Shown piece after piece: positions 23,190 to 33,668 of a stretch of 64,000 nucleotides of DNA. Each line of letters starts with the position of its first letter. Position 1 is the first letter of the stretch. The DNA comes from Sipunculus nudus (Eukaryota > Annelida > Sipuncula > Golfingiida > Sipunculidae). Where the stretch lies: NCBI GenBank assembly GCA_026874595.1, contig CM049317.1:23486401-23550400 (forward strand), written 5' to 3'. A program made the position numbers and the translations under genes. The notes below the pieces were generated by a model. The model was not told where the DNA came from. It saw nothing but the letters and a program-made list of their open reading frames with translations, and did not search any database.

Positions 23190-25004
23190 TTAAAACAAGT
23201 TTCCTCCAACAGCTTTGACTACTGTTGATTTATGGTGTTTAATTAATTGTTTTATCAGACACAAAATTGTGTAGATGTATTTACCGTCTCCTTCCTGTTG
23301 GTTTTCCTGTGTTTCTGTGCTGATGACGTCCCTCCAGGTTTGACAGTCTCCTTCCTGTTGGCATTTCTTTGTTACTTTGCTAATGGTGTTCCTGCAGGTT
23401 TTAAAGTACTTCTCGAAGGTTTCTCTGCACACTCTGCGTCGTTTGCCATCTTGATAAGGCAGGTAGTATTCATTACTAAGCTGTCTCTTACCTTTACCCT
23501 TACGTAGAGTTGGAGCACTTTTAATATATGTTCGGATCGTCTGTTCCTTCCTCACCTGTGACATACCTCGAATGTCCTTATATAGACCTATATCAGCCTC
23601 ATCCAGGTAGTCACAATACTGACAGCGTGTCTTCTGTTTCTTAGTTGTCTTTGATTTTGATAAGCAACTGATATCTTGTTTGAGCTGTTCTCCAGTTAAT
23701 GGCATGGTTTCTGGAGCACATATATCCCGTTCATCAGTATTAAAGCTCGCAGCTTCTTGTGAGGAGTCGGCAATATCAACCCTTGTACCACCGTACAGGA
23801 TCTGGGCTGTTGGTGGAGTGTTATAGTCATTGATCAGAGCGAATTGGTTTTCTGAAGCATCTGGGGTGACCCCAGTAACCGTAGAAGTCCGACCAACCGT
23901 TGTCGAGTTGTTTATCTCATCTGTTTGGTAACTACTGTCGACTTGTGTCGCCGAAGCAAGTGATAACAACGCAGCAACTGACTGTTGTTCACTCAGGCTC
24001 TGCATCAGCGTTCCATCACTCGTGTACTCTCTAGCTGAGGTACACGTTAAACTCGCACCTGAATAAACCTGGGGCAACTGAGCAGAGAGCGTATCCGAAT
24101 GTGATGCCATCGCTCTGTTAATTTCGGAATATGTCATATTTTCTGCCAATGACCCATTCTCTTTTTGAGCAGATAAACTGGTGTTTTGTTCCAATGATGT
24201 TATCTGAGAAGATACCTGATCAGCTGTTTCTTGCTGCGGAAGACTGGGTCTTTTGGTGGTATTTGGAGAATTCCCTGTCATTGGTAAATTTGTGAATGAT
24301 TCGCCAGTCAGCAGTACCACATTGTAATTTGGCAGCACATTTTCCGTGGTTGTTGCACAGAGATTCTGGGCAACGCCCATCTGTCTTACTGGTGGAGTGC
24401 TCGTGGTCATCAATGACTGGGCAACACTGTCTGAAACATCGGCCGCCTGAATTGAACTCGAAGTTGTAATATGTGTCAAAGTCTGTGACTGATTTGTGTT
24501 ATCTCTTGCAGCATGGGATGTTGTCGTACACAATGGTGTATTTATTTCTGTAGTATTTATATTACTGACGTGTTGGTTAGGGTTTAACTGGTCATCCCCG
24601 GCGTTGTAACCATGTTGGTTGAGTTCTGGAATACTACAAGCTGATACTTTTGCGCCATAAGCATGTAATTTTGCTCTCAATGCAAGAAAGAATGCATAGA
24701 TCTCGTCCGTCTCAAGGTTCACAGGGATCCACGAAAATGTTCCTGGGTTTTTTTTCCTCAATTCCAGTATTTTTCCTTGTAGAAACAAAGCAAAGTCTTC
24801 ATGTTCCTTACTGTTCAATATATCTTGGTTCAGTAACTTACATAGGTCTTGCAAAATTGATGGTAGGTGTTTGGTTCCACGATAAACATTTATGTTTTCC
24901 CTCAGAATTTTGCCTGCAGGTTGTTTTTCTGCTTCTCGTATAACTTGCAGCATTCTCACCTTTACGATTCCAATATCGTCGTCTGGAATTTCATACCCTG
25001 CCAT
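23190..25004 (-). CDS. Ser/Thr/Gln-rich protein with basic Cys-containing C-terminus, 604 aa
   Basis: Single long open frame. I take the ATG at 25004 (MAGYEIPDDDIG), which has a G at +4. Three parts are visible. Residues 1-120: a compact, mixed-charge, helix-prone segment (KILRENINVYRGTKHLPSIL, DLCKLLNQDI). Residues 120-440: a long Ser/Thr/Asn/Gln-rich, probably disordered stretch. Residues 450-560: a basic segment with CQYC, then MSQVRKEQTIRTYIKS, then SNEYYLPYQDGKRRRVCRET and FEKYFK. The last part resembles a pattern seen in uncharacterised invertebrate proteins and transposon-related genes: a CxxC, an R..Y...IKS helix, then Y.LP..GK...VC...F. That similarity is from memory and needs a search. 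It could be nuclear and DNA-associated, but this is inference. Confidence 0.7.
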   Translation of the reverse strand: MAGYEIPDDDIGIVKVRMLQVIREAEKQPAGKILRENINVYRGTKHLPSILQDLCKLLNQDILNSKEHEDFALFLQGKILELRKKNPGTFSWIPVNLETDEIYAFFLALRAKLHAYGAKVSACSIPELNQHGYNAGDDQLNPNQHVSNINTTEINTPLCTTTSHAARDNTNQSQTLTHITTSSSIQAADVSDSVAQSLMTTSTPPVRQMGVAQNLCATTTENVLPNYNVVLLTGESFTNLPMTGNSPNTTKRPSLPQQETADQVSSQITSLEQNTSLSAQKENGSLAENMTYSEINRAMASHSDTLSAQLPQVYSGASLTCTSAREYTSDGTLMQSLSEQQSVAALLSLASATQVDSSYQTDEINNSTTVGRTSTVTGVTPDASENQFALINDYNTPPTAQILYGGTRVDIADSSQEAASFNTDERDICAPETMPLTGEQLKQDISCLSKSKTTKKQKTRCQYCDYLDEADIGLYKDIRGMSQVRKEQTIRTYIKSAPTLRKGKGKRQLSNEYYLPYQDGKRRRVCRETFEKYFKTCRNTISKVTKKCQQEGDCQTWRDVISTETQENQQEGDGKYIYTILCLIKQLIKHHKSTVVKAVGGNLF

Positions 25005-25330
25005 ATTCAATCAAATGAACTTTCGTCATGTAAAATAACCCTTCCACATATTATTTTTTTCTATAACATTTTGAATGAAGGCACCAATGGGCAACTCCAA
25101 AAATAAACAAGTGTCTTTCACATTTTCCTGTCCTTTGTTTGGTCATTTGCCTGGTTTATTTAAATCTGTAATGAAAATAAACATTATAATATTAACCATC
25201 CAGACGGTATTGTGACGGACTATTTTTTATATAATATAAGCTAGAATAAAATATAATACAATGAATATATACAGTAAAAATACACAGTAAATATATACAG
25301 TATGCATACTCAGAAAACAGATTCGTTAAA
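25005..25330. other. Upstream region of the 604-aa gene
   Basis: AT-rich; no clear core promoter recognised. Confidence 0.3.
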
Positions 25331-25334
25331 TATG

Positions 25335-26255
25335 TAACCAATTTTATTGGTTAAGCCAATTTAGGTTGTTTTAACCAAGATATTGTTTATCTTAACCAAT
25401 GCATTGTTAAAGTACTAACCAAACCAGTTAGTTGTTCTGACCAATTTTTATTGGGTAACAGAATAAAAATACTGTGTGTAGGTTTAACCAATATATTTGG
25501 TCAATTGATAACCAAAATACTGATTACCTTAGCACACATATATGACCAATTTGGTTGGTTGAGATGATATTGTTAGATTTAACCAACACATTGGTTATTT
25601 CAACCAAATTGTTGGTTATGTAGTAACCAACCGCATTGTCATTTTGACCAATTTGTATTGGTCGACCATTTGGTTGCATATATTTAACCAGTTTTCTTGG
25701 TTGAGTTAAAAATTGGTTGATTTTTATCAACTAATCGGTCAAGCACTGACCAAACCGATTGGTCACAAACGGCTCCAAATCAGTTACAAGTAATGCAAAC
25801 TTTACTGGCTGAAGGGCAAAACGTCTGACACGTATGCGAGCGGTCACAAGTTTGATTCCAAGATCGGGCGGGATTTGTGTACCCCCTGAAACCCACACCA
25901 AAGCAACTCGAAACTGAAGAACGACTTATAACAAGACTTCCAATCAATCTGGAGAATAAAACAAATGAAAAGGGGACTGAAAGTAGCAGTTTACACATAA
26001 ATGTGTCCACTGGTCAGACCAACTGGAATTGGTTCATGTGACCAATTTATTATTTGATTTAACCATTGGTTGAGAATAACCAAATTATCTTGGTCAACCT
26101 GACCAATTTTGTTGGTTTAAATGATCAATACCTGTTATTTGATTTCAACCAAAATAAATTGGTTGTTCTAAACAATAAATTGTTTGGACATATTTTGACC
26201 AATTAAATTGGTTGGATTTAACCAATTTTTGGTTGATTCAACCAATCTGTTTTTT
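25335..26255. repeat. AACCAA/TTGGTT palindrome field
   Basis: For about 900 bp, AACCAA/GACCAA and TTGGTT/TTGGTC hexamers recur every 15-40 bp, mostly as facing pairs around a short A/T centre (e.g. TAACCAATTTTATTGGTTAA). There are a few dozen such hexamers. The stretch is interrupted by a SINE at about 25795-26015. It is not a regular tandem repeat and has no coding potential. Confidence 0.85.
25798..26015 (+). mobile_element. tRNA-derived SINE inside the palindrome field
   Basis: From 25803 the sequence reads like a tRNA head: TGGCTGAAGGGCAAAACG (A-box-like), GTCTGACACGTATGCGAG, GGTCACAAGTTTGATTCC (B-box-like). An unrelated body and tail follow to about 26010. The palindrome field resumes on both sides, so it is an insertion. 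Confidence 0.65.
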
Positions 26256-26766
26256 TTAAGTCTAACATCTCGCCTAACGACCACCTCTTGTGTCCTTAAA
26301 ATTGTATGGATGTATATGAATGTAGGGTTTTAGGTCTGTGTATGTATATAGTTAAAGTTTTTTCTTAAGACTAAATATCTGTGGGTTTTGTTGATGATTC
26401 CTTCCCGGAAAATGCAAGTAAAAAAGTTGTGTTACCTTTGTATATTTCATGAGTGTATTTTTTTTAACAATAATTTAACTGAATTCGGATGAGGACGGGT
26501 TCCACTGGTATTAAAATGCTCAGCCCCACACTGTAAGGTTTGTATTCTGATATAACTGTGTCACATCGGGGTACAGCTGTTTATCATGATCTATAAATAC
26601 AGCAACAAAAATATACCACGCAAACACTTAAAACACAGCACTGCTTTTGACCCATTTGCCGTGAGAGCTATTGGCTTACTTGTGGGAAGTTCTACTGTGT
26701 ATAACCACATTATATTTACGCTTATAAGGGATCATATACAAATTCATATACAAAGAAAGCCATTAA

Positions 26767-26767
<1 letters not shown>

Positions 26768-26821
<54 letters not shown>
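26768..26821. repeat. (TA)n microsatellite
   Basis: About 54 bp AT run inside copy A; absent from copy B. Confidence 0.95.
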
Positions 26822-26823
<2 letters not shown>

Positions 26824-27489
26824 AACATCATGAAGGATCCTAAGGAGGGAAAAGTTAAGTACTTGTAAATAAAATTATCGTGTCATATATGTATGTTACA
26901 TCATAACACAGTATGGCAAAATGGCGGCTGGATGCTCGACCTCTTGGTGTTAAAGGGTATTCTATCCACCAAGGCATTACAGTATTTAAAGTCTGAAAAT
27001 CTTAGCTCAAAGTATATTTTGACTGTAGAAACTTAGCACCCCCTTTATGATGACGACAAAAGAGCCTTTATATTTGTTACTCATGATCAATAACCTATGG
27101 TGCGTTTCTTTTGTCTGCCCACACCGATAATCACGCTTCCTGATAGGCTAACTTGGAACTTTGACGGTAAATCACAGGTTTAGGCAAGAATAAATGCAAA
27201 AGGGACCAGTCTGTTAAACTGCCCTATATTGATGAACACACTAAATATTATAACATTCGTACCCCGCAACTTACGTACCTCGCAGGGACCTACAGCAAAG
27301 ACCGTCAGAACCGTGTTAAGGACATGTAAAGTATCCTTCTATTTCATGTACATTCATGATCTTTACCTCGTTTTGATATGAAGTATATCGTGAAGGACAG
27401 ACTACACGGTTAAACAACTAACGGAGAAAATAAAAATAAATAAATAAATAAAACGGATTTTCCAGATAAATATAAGTTAGTACATAATG

Positions 27490-27748
27490 AGTCCGTTCAA
27501 AATCACGAAAATAATACATCCTGTTTATATTATATCAGGGTGAAGGTTTCAAGGGTCCGTTCAAAATCACGAAAATGCTAAGTGGACATTAGTTAAGCCC
27601 TGATTGGCTCTGAAGGAGGTGCGTTCAAAATCACGAAAATGCTAAGTGGACATTAGTTAAGCCCTGATTGGCTCTGAAGGAGGTGCGTTCAAAATCACGA
27701 AAATGCTTGGTGAACATTAGTTAAGCCCTGATTGGCTCTGAAGGAGGT
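27490..27748. repeat. 64-bp tandem repeat
   Basis: Three near-identical 64-bp units start at about 27557, 27621 and 27685 with GCGTTCAAAATCACGAAAAT and end with GGCTCTGAAGGAGGT. An isolated fragment of the same start lies at 27490. Present only in duplication copy A. Confidence 0.9.
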
Positions 27749-28764
27749 GTGTCTTAATTATAATATATCACTTCATCTTTATTTCAAATGTCCGGACTGT
27801 GTAAATATTTGTTTTACAAAATAAAAGACTATATATGTGGTATACATGGGTTCTACAGTCCAGTGTCACGCCCGCTAATAATGATTAGTAGGCCAATCTA
27901 ACGGAGACACATAGAAGGCTAACATAATCACCCATTTGGGTGAGGGACAGCTGAACAGGAAGAAAGCACAATGTCCTTTAGAAAAGACCTCGCCAAAGCA
28001 AAAACAATCTCTCGTGATTTACTGCATTTTATACGCATGCGCCCACACACAAACTTACAGAGACACGAAAATGTTTTTCCAGTTTTATACAGGCCTATGT
28101 TACATGATACAGGTGACTCTATGTCACCAAACATGAATATTTTACTATAATATTTATATTATATAACTACGAAACAAGGGTAGATGTACAAGTTATATGT
28201 GTTGGTTTATTCACTGTGAAACACTCGTATATACGCTTTAGGTTCGGATATGAACAATTCATGGTGAAACAAAGTACTTATAGATACTATTGGCCTGTCT
28301 AATTTGTAGGTATATCACTAATGAAAACAATGGATTTTCAAACCTATATTGATATTTCAGAATTACAGTTTAATATTATTCAAACCTGACCGTAAAAATG
28401 TAAATTTCTTGATTCAGCTGTACGCTGATTTTTTATTTGTTATATTTGTTATTGTTCTTGTACTTTTCCACAATGATAAGTCAACTAAATGATAACCTTT
28501 GACAGGAATATTATATATTTTACTTTGAAAATACAAGTTTTCAACCCCAAGGCTTTCTAAAATGAATTTTTAAAATGTTATTTTCATTGAATTTCATGCA
28601 TAATGAAACCAACCATCTCACTGTCACATGCTGAAATGCAAGGACTACTTGCATTTTAACTGATATGCCTGTTGAAAATAGCAATCACTGGAAATATCCA
28701 TTCTTAAAATGTAATGTTTATTTTGCGCTGAAGTATACAATGCTCTGTCATTCAGTTTCTTCCA

Positions 28765-30560
28765 CTGTATGTATATATGTATTTATAGTTTTTCTTAAGA
28801 TTAAATTTCTGTGGGTTTCCAATGAAGTGCACATCATAGTCCCATACTGTTTGTATACAGAACACTAAAAGCACGTAAAAGCTTGCTAGCTGCGTATCCT
28901 GATATACGAATACAGGAACTAAAAAAAGACGCACAGCGTACCAAAGAAACGCAGATATCATCGTACGGCCTTTGACCCAGTTATGGAGAGCCATTGGCTT
29001 ACACGGGGGATATTTCGCCGTGTAATGAACACAGCATTTACGCATAAAAGGGATACGATTTTTATTGGAAAATTTCATTTATTGCTAACCAGGAGAGTCA
29101 ATAATCTGAAATATAAACAAATTACAGCTTTATGAATGGATCCGGTGTTCGATAAGTGTAAGTAAATAACATATCCATGACCTACATGTATGTGTAAGAC
29201 GTATGGTACATCAATGCACAGTGTGGCAAAATGGCGGCGTTGTGTCCGCCTGTGTTAAATGTTTTGTCAATCTATCTCAGAATTATTATTTAAAGTCTTA
29301 CTGTAGGTAATATTTAGAATGGAGGGTCTGACCAGCCTCTGCGCTATAACAGCAAGTCAATCTTTGTATTTGTAAACTCATTGACGTCATTCCATAAAAT
29401 AGGGCGTTTCTCATGTCCTTTTACACAGATCGTAATATAAAGTCTAGGCCTACTTGATATGCTGACGTTTGGCTTTTTCAGTCAATCAAACGTTTTTGCA
29501 AGAGTTAATTTAACAACATAATCTGAAAACGAGGAAAGAGACCGGTCTATTAAATAAACTGACCTGTCATACATCAAAGAACGACCGACAAATTCTGCCC
29601 AGTGTTTATGAATCCTGTGAATATTATAATAACATACCTCGCATGGATATCAGATCCCGGGGACCTGCAGCACAGAGCATTTTAACCGTGTGAATGGCAT
29701 AAAAAGTAACCTACTAGCTCATTTATATTCATGAGGTGCCTCGTTTTGATTTAAGATATATCATGAAGGACAGACTGAAGGCTAGCATTGTTGTCAGTAT
29801 TAAAACCACTAATCTAAGGATAAAAGGGGCTTTCCAGAGAAACGTTAGCAGGAGAAACATTGGACTGTAGGATGCCACCTTGTCCTCCCAAAAAGACCTC
29901 TCTTGTGTCAGACTGCACTTTAAACGCATGCGCACACACACACATTCACAGAGACACGGATATGTTTTCAAAGTGTTATACAGACCTATGTTACATGGTA
30001 CAGATAACCATGTGTCAATAAACATGGATAAATTTAACAAACTACGAAATACCGGGATAAATGCAGATGTAGAAGTTAGATGTGTTGGTTTATTCACTGA
30101 TAAACATTCATACACGCTTTAAACTCATATATGAAATACTCAGACAAGGTAGGCCTACCTGTGGATACTGTTGCAACTATATGTCTTACATGCATGTACG
30201 TATATATCTGATGAAAACAAAAGACATTTCATAAACCAATATTGACTTTAGCCCTTACAGCTTAATGTTATTCAAACCGAATGAGAAAAAAGTGAACTTG
30301 TTTTAACTGAATAACAATGTTGACTAATGTTGTCTGTACTTTTCAACAAGCATAATTTAGTGTTGACATTCAATTTATTAACCTTAGATAAGAAAATATA
30401 AACCTTACCCTGGTGATACAGCTAGGTATTCAACACCAAAGCTTTAGAAGACTTTTTTTCAAATGATTTTCTAAAATGTTATTTTAATTGATCGTCCTGC
30501 ATATTGAAACCATATCACTGTCACATAGGCCTATATTGAAATGCATACATTATTTGCAAT
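28765..30560. repeat. Segmental duplication, copy B
   Basis: Second copy of the 26335-28650 unit (landmarks given there). It is shorter, lacking the (TA)n and the 64-bp repeat array. It ends just before the 3' end of the OTU gene. Confidence 0.75.
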
Positions 30561-30715
30561 TTTAACTTATTTGTCTTCCTTTTCATTGCTCCGATCTATA
30601 AACCTAACATATCTTCTGCTTAGCTAAATGATAAACAATTTGTCTTAACGGGATATTCCACAATACTATATGCTGCTTTATTTCCAGTCCACACCTCATT
30701 TCTTATAACCTCAAT

Positions 30716-31168
30716 TTAAATATCTTGTACGGCATCGTAATGTCCACCATTGGCTTCCGTGTACACCACATGTACAGTTCCCATGGTTACCTGTCCTTCC
30801 ATATGCACATCCAGGGTGGTTACGTCAGAATCTCCGCCTCCCAGAGTCACCATAATGGTGACGTCATACAGCATGCTGAGTGCCACCAGACAATCGTGTC
30901 CGGCGTACGTTCCTGGCTGTGACAGCAGGGACAAATACTGATCCAGACTGTGACCAGGTATATACGGCTGAAACAGCAGGTGGTTGTTCCTTATCATGTC
31001 GACAGCCTCTTGTCTCAGTTTCGAATGGTCGCCTTCGTGGCCGAACAGACCGACTGAGACAGCCCTGAAGAGACAGTCCCCATTTCCCAGTACCGGCAGT
31101 CTAGACAGCCTATATCTGGCCAGGTACTCGTCCTGGTCTGTTAATGGTTTACTGAAGGGGATGGCCAT
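30716..31168 (-). CDS. OTU-domain cysteine protease (deubiquitinase-like), 150 aa
   Basis: The whole protein is about one OTU domain. The Cys motif is LPVLGNGDCLFRAVSVGLFG (residues 24-43) and the catalytic His is in GGHYDAV near residue 143. OTU proteases cleave ubiquitin from proteins. The usual DGNC has Asp three residues before the Cys; here that residue is Asn (NGDC), so the charge is moved next to the Cys. Weak or altered activity is possible, but similar variants exist in OTU proteins. The ATG at 31168 is 15 bases after a good acceptor (TTTGTTTGTTTCAG), so the gene has a 5' UTR intron. No signal peptide or membrane helix. The stop is at 30716-30718, just beyond duplication copy B. Which OTU subfamily is not clear. 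Confidence 0.85.
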   Translation of the reverse strand: MAIPFSKPLTDQDEYLARYRLSRLPVLGNGDCLFRAVSVGLFGHEGDHSKLRQEAVDMIRNNHLLFQPYIPGHSLDQYLSLLSQPGTYAGHDCLVALSMLYDVTIMVTLGGGDSDVTTLDVHMEGQVTMGTVHVVYTEANGGHYDAVQDI

Positions 31169-31183
31169 TATTCAATAGATGTG
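31169..31183 (-). other. 5' UTR end of the OTU coding exon
   Basis: On the minus strand the intron acceptor TTTGTTTGTTTCAG ends at 31184, and the exon starts CACATCTATTG before the ATG. The matching donor is at 32013. Confidence 0.65.
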
Positions 31184-31301
31184 CTGAAACAAACAAAGTA
31201 AAGATGTCTAATTTATCTGTGTGTCAGTTTGTTAGTTATCGTTCATTTAAACTAGAGGTACACTCATCATTTCGACAAAATTACGCAAAAATGGCAGCAC
31301 C

Positions 31302-31415
31302 ATGACAGGTTTCGAGAAACTTTGTGAATTAGACCTATCGCGGTTCGATAAGCGGAACATGAAAGAACTAAGTGGACACATCCAGGCGAGAATCTATCTG
31401 CTGATGGAGTGTGGG
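31302..31415 (+). CDS. Candidate first exon of an unknown plus-strand gene
   Basis: The ATG at 31302 opens 38 codons (MTGFEKLCELDLSRFDKRNM, KELSGHIQARIYLLMECG) with sensible codon use, ending at a possible donor G|GTAAAG (31416). It lies inside the 5' UTR intron of the OTU gene on the opposite strand. No downstream exon found and no domain recognised. Low confidence. Confidence 0.3.
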
Positions 31416-32013
31416 GTAAAGAGACGTGCATTATCAAAGTTTAAGAACGGAATGTCTTTTTTTGGACCACGCACAAATTCTCAAATTATAGTTGAACATT
31501 AGATTATAATAAATGTAATAAACAAACATTATTTCAATACCATACTTATACATACTGAGATATTGCAAGAACACATGCCAAGAAATAGATATTTGCATGA
31601 TATGATAAATAAATGGTTTATATCCGTCACTGGCACTGGGGGAATCATATTGACGTGTATTCACGTCATATGCACTGAATATGTTAAATAAATATGATAT
31701 ACTTATTTTATTATTTTATGTGTTTACGTTCGAACAAAACTCCTTCGCAAGAGGACTGGGTTCTCAAAGAGGCGTTTACAAATGATGTACACATGATATC
31801 TTTCCCTGTTTAACCGTATCTGCTGTATGGAAGGTTGTACCATATACTATGGCCATATACTAGGGGAAGCACCGGTAAAACTATTCATCTTAAAGTTATG
31901 ATATTAAAGGTTTTTTTTTATAAAATATCACCCATGTTTCTAAACTAGCACGCAGTATTCTTTTCGAGTTAAACAAGCTTAATATGAGCATGGGAAATAA
32001 AGTATATACCTAC

Positions 32014-32090
32014 CTCAAGAGGAGAGCGATCTCACTAGGAATTAAGCCTAGCCGCCAATGAATGAAATCTGGCCTATTCGGATATTTATA
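32014..32090 (-). other. Candidate 5' UTR exon of the OTU gene
   Basis: Minus-strand donor CTTGAG|GTAGGTATATAC at 32013/32014 is a strong consensus and pairs with the acceptor at 31184. The 5' end is a guess; a purine-rich, GC-richer patch extends to about 32090. Confidence 0.45.
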
Positions 32091-32154
32091 TACAAGTCTA
32101 ATACAATAGGACACATCCCTAGTACAGGTTTTAAGAGTGACTATACTGAAGGAC

Positions 32155-32939
32155 AAAATGTTAGTCGAGGCCTAACTCACTCGCACAGGGTGTTGTGGGA
32201 TATCAGCGTCGTATGAGTATACCCACACTCGATTCCTTGCGTTATCTATATGGGGGGGGGGGGTCCAATAAAGGGTGGGGGGTCCGGACCCCATCTCTGT
32301 GAACCGCAACAACTTTTTTTTCAGGGTTTTATACCAATATTGGACCCCTCCCTTTCTGGACCTGGAGACTCTTTTTTCGGTTGTCTTAATAGACTTCCCG
32401 GGTTGGACTATCCAAATTAATGGATCGGCCCCTGAATTTTGTACACTTGAGAGGTTGTATGTGATGAATGGTTTGGATCCTGCACATAATGTCTGTTTTA
32501 TGTTTTATTAGCCTTCGTTAGTACATACATGACAAGTAAGATGGCGGACGGAGCAACCCTATCATGCATTGCATGCAGTTGTAACTAATTTCCAAACATA
32601 TTACACTAGACCTTTCGAATTACAGACCCGATAAAAAATATGGCCGCCAGAGCAAACTGTACATTTCCTTTAGCATGCATTTTTTCGAAGAGAATTTGTA
32701 TTATCCTTCTCAAATTTATAGGGATCAGAAGCGAATCTGAGGGGGTATGGGGGTCCAGCGGTTCCTGATCCCCACTTTTTCAGCAGTCCCAACAGTTTTC
32801 TAAAAGTGTCAAACGATTTTTACATTCTGGTTCCGACTTTTCAGGACCTGGGGACCTTTTGAAGGTTTAATCATTGGTCTCCCTGTTTTGGACCTATCCT
32901 TTCCTACATCCTGGATATGCCCCCGGAGAAGAATGAGGA
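32155..32939. repeat. Dispersed repeat flanking the gypsy element (left part)
   Basis: Related to 1-330 and to 40663-41170: shared CAAAATGTTAGT opening, GTACACTTGAGAGGTT, AATTACAGACC, ATATGGCCGCCAGAGCA and an AAAGAGAAT block. The gypsy element probably landed in a region of this family. Confidence 0.5.
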
Positions 32940-33084
32940 TTTTGTGTTTGTTAGGTGGACCAGTCACGGAGTCGTACTCAAGGAACAACAGCGAGGCATA
33001 AACTTATTTATTAGCGTAAACATAACAAACAGCAATATAGTTCAGATGCGACAACAAGGTGGCGCATTAAGTCAGTACACTACA
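32940..33084 (-). repeat. 3' LTR of the gypsy element
   Basis: In element orientation it starts TGTAGTGTACTGAC and ends CACAAAA. It aligns over its full length with 40520-40662 with about 17 differences by eye. It is preceded, in element orientation, by the purine-rich AAAGGCGGAGGAG. Confidence 0.85.
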
Positions 33085-33100
33085 CTCCTCCGCCTTTAGT
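33085..33100 (-). other. Polypurine tract of the gypsy element
   Basis: Reverse complement reads ACTAAAGGCGGAGGAG, adjacent to the 3' LTR start, as expected for plus-strand priming. Confidence 0.7.
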
Positions 33101-33668
33101 GTGTGATTACCAAAAATGCAAATCTTAACCTGGCAGTTATCCTGAATTCTTTTCATGAACACAATTACTTGTGTCAAACGAAATTCTTCATTTTACTTGT
33201 TAACATTTTAAACCATCAAACTGTAGTTACAATTCAACAACTTTGTGTGAGATCCTTAAGGAATATAGATTGATAGTAATGATACATGTAACTTTTAAAT
33301 AAAAGACCTCATTAACTCATGAGTATGTGTTCCTGTCTTTTCCAGTTCCAGTTGTTAAATCTAGTTGTTATAATATCAAACATTACTTAGACTATTATTT
33401 TGATAATATTGAACAGCTTCATATGATGTCTCAAAGTATATATTATATCTATTACATCAGTTTTAAAGACAAACTGCTTTTAAGACAAGTTATATCCTAT
33501 CATTGCAAGTTCAGTTCTTATGATATAAACATATGACGATACCTTATAATTAACTGGTAGTTTCCAATATTAACAATACCAATCAGCAAATGATATGACA
33601 TAAATCAATCATAAATCAATAATCTACACAATTAAGCATGACATGTATTAGTGATGATAACAGTATAG
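33101..33668. other. Gypsy 3' untranslated part; no gene recognised
   Basis: AT-rich sequence between the polypurine tract and the inserted tandem-core element. Confidence 0.4.

Larger units (their letters stand above)
26335..28650. repeat. Segmental duplication, copy A
   Basis: Matches copy B (28765-30560) in the same order and orientation. Shared landmarks: CTTAAGA..AAAT.TCTGTGGGTT (26361/28793); a GAGAGCYATTGGCTTAC block (26664/28986); TGGCAAAATGGCGGC (26914/29224); an ACGCATGCGC..ACACACA block (28032/29926); GTGTTGGTTTATTCACTG (28199/30081); and a final ATGTTATTTT..TTGA block (28575/30476). No gene recognised. Confidence 0.75.

Noticed and set aside
28752-30115. Minus-strand frames of 108 and 128 codons in the duplicated segments
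   Set aside because: The equivalent frames are not kept in the sister copy, so there is no sign of coding selection.
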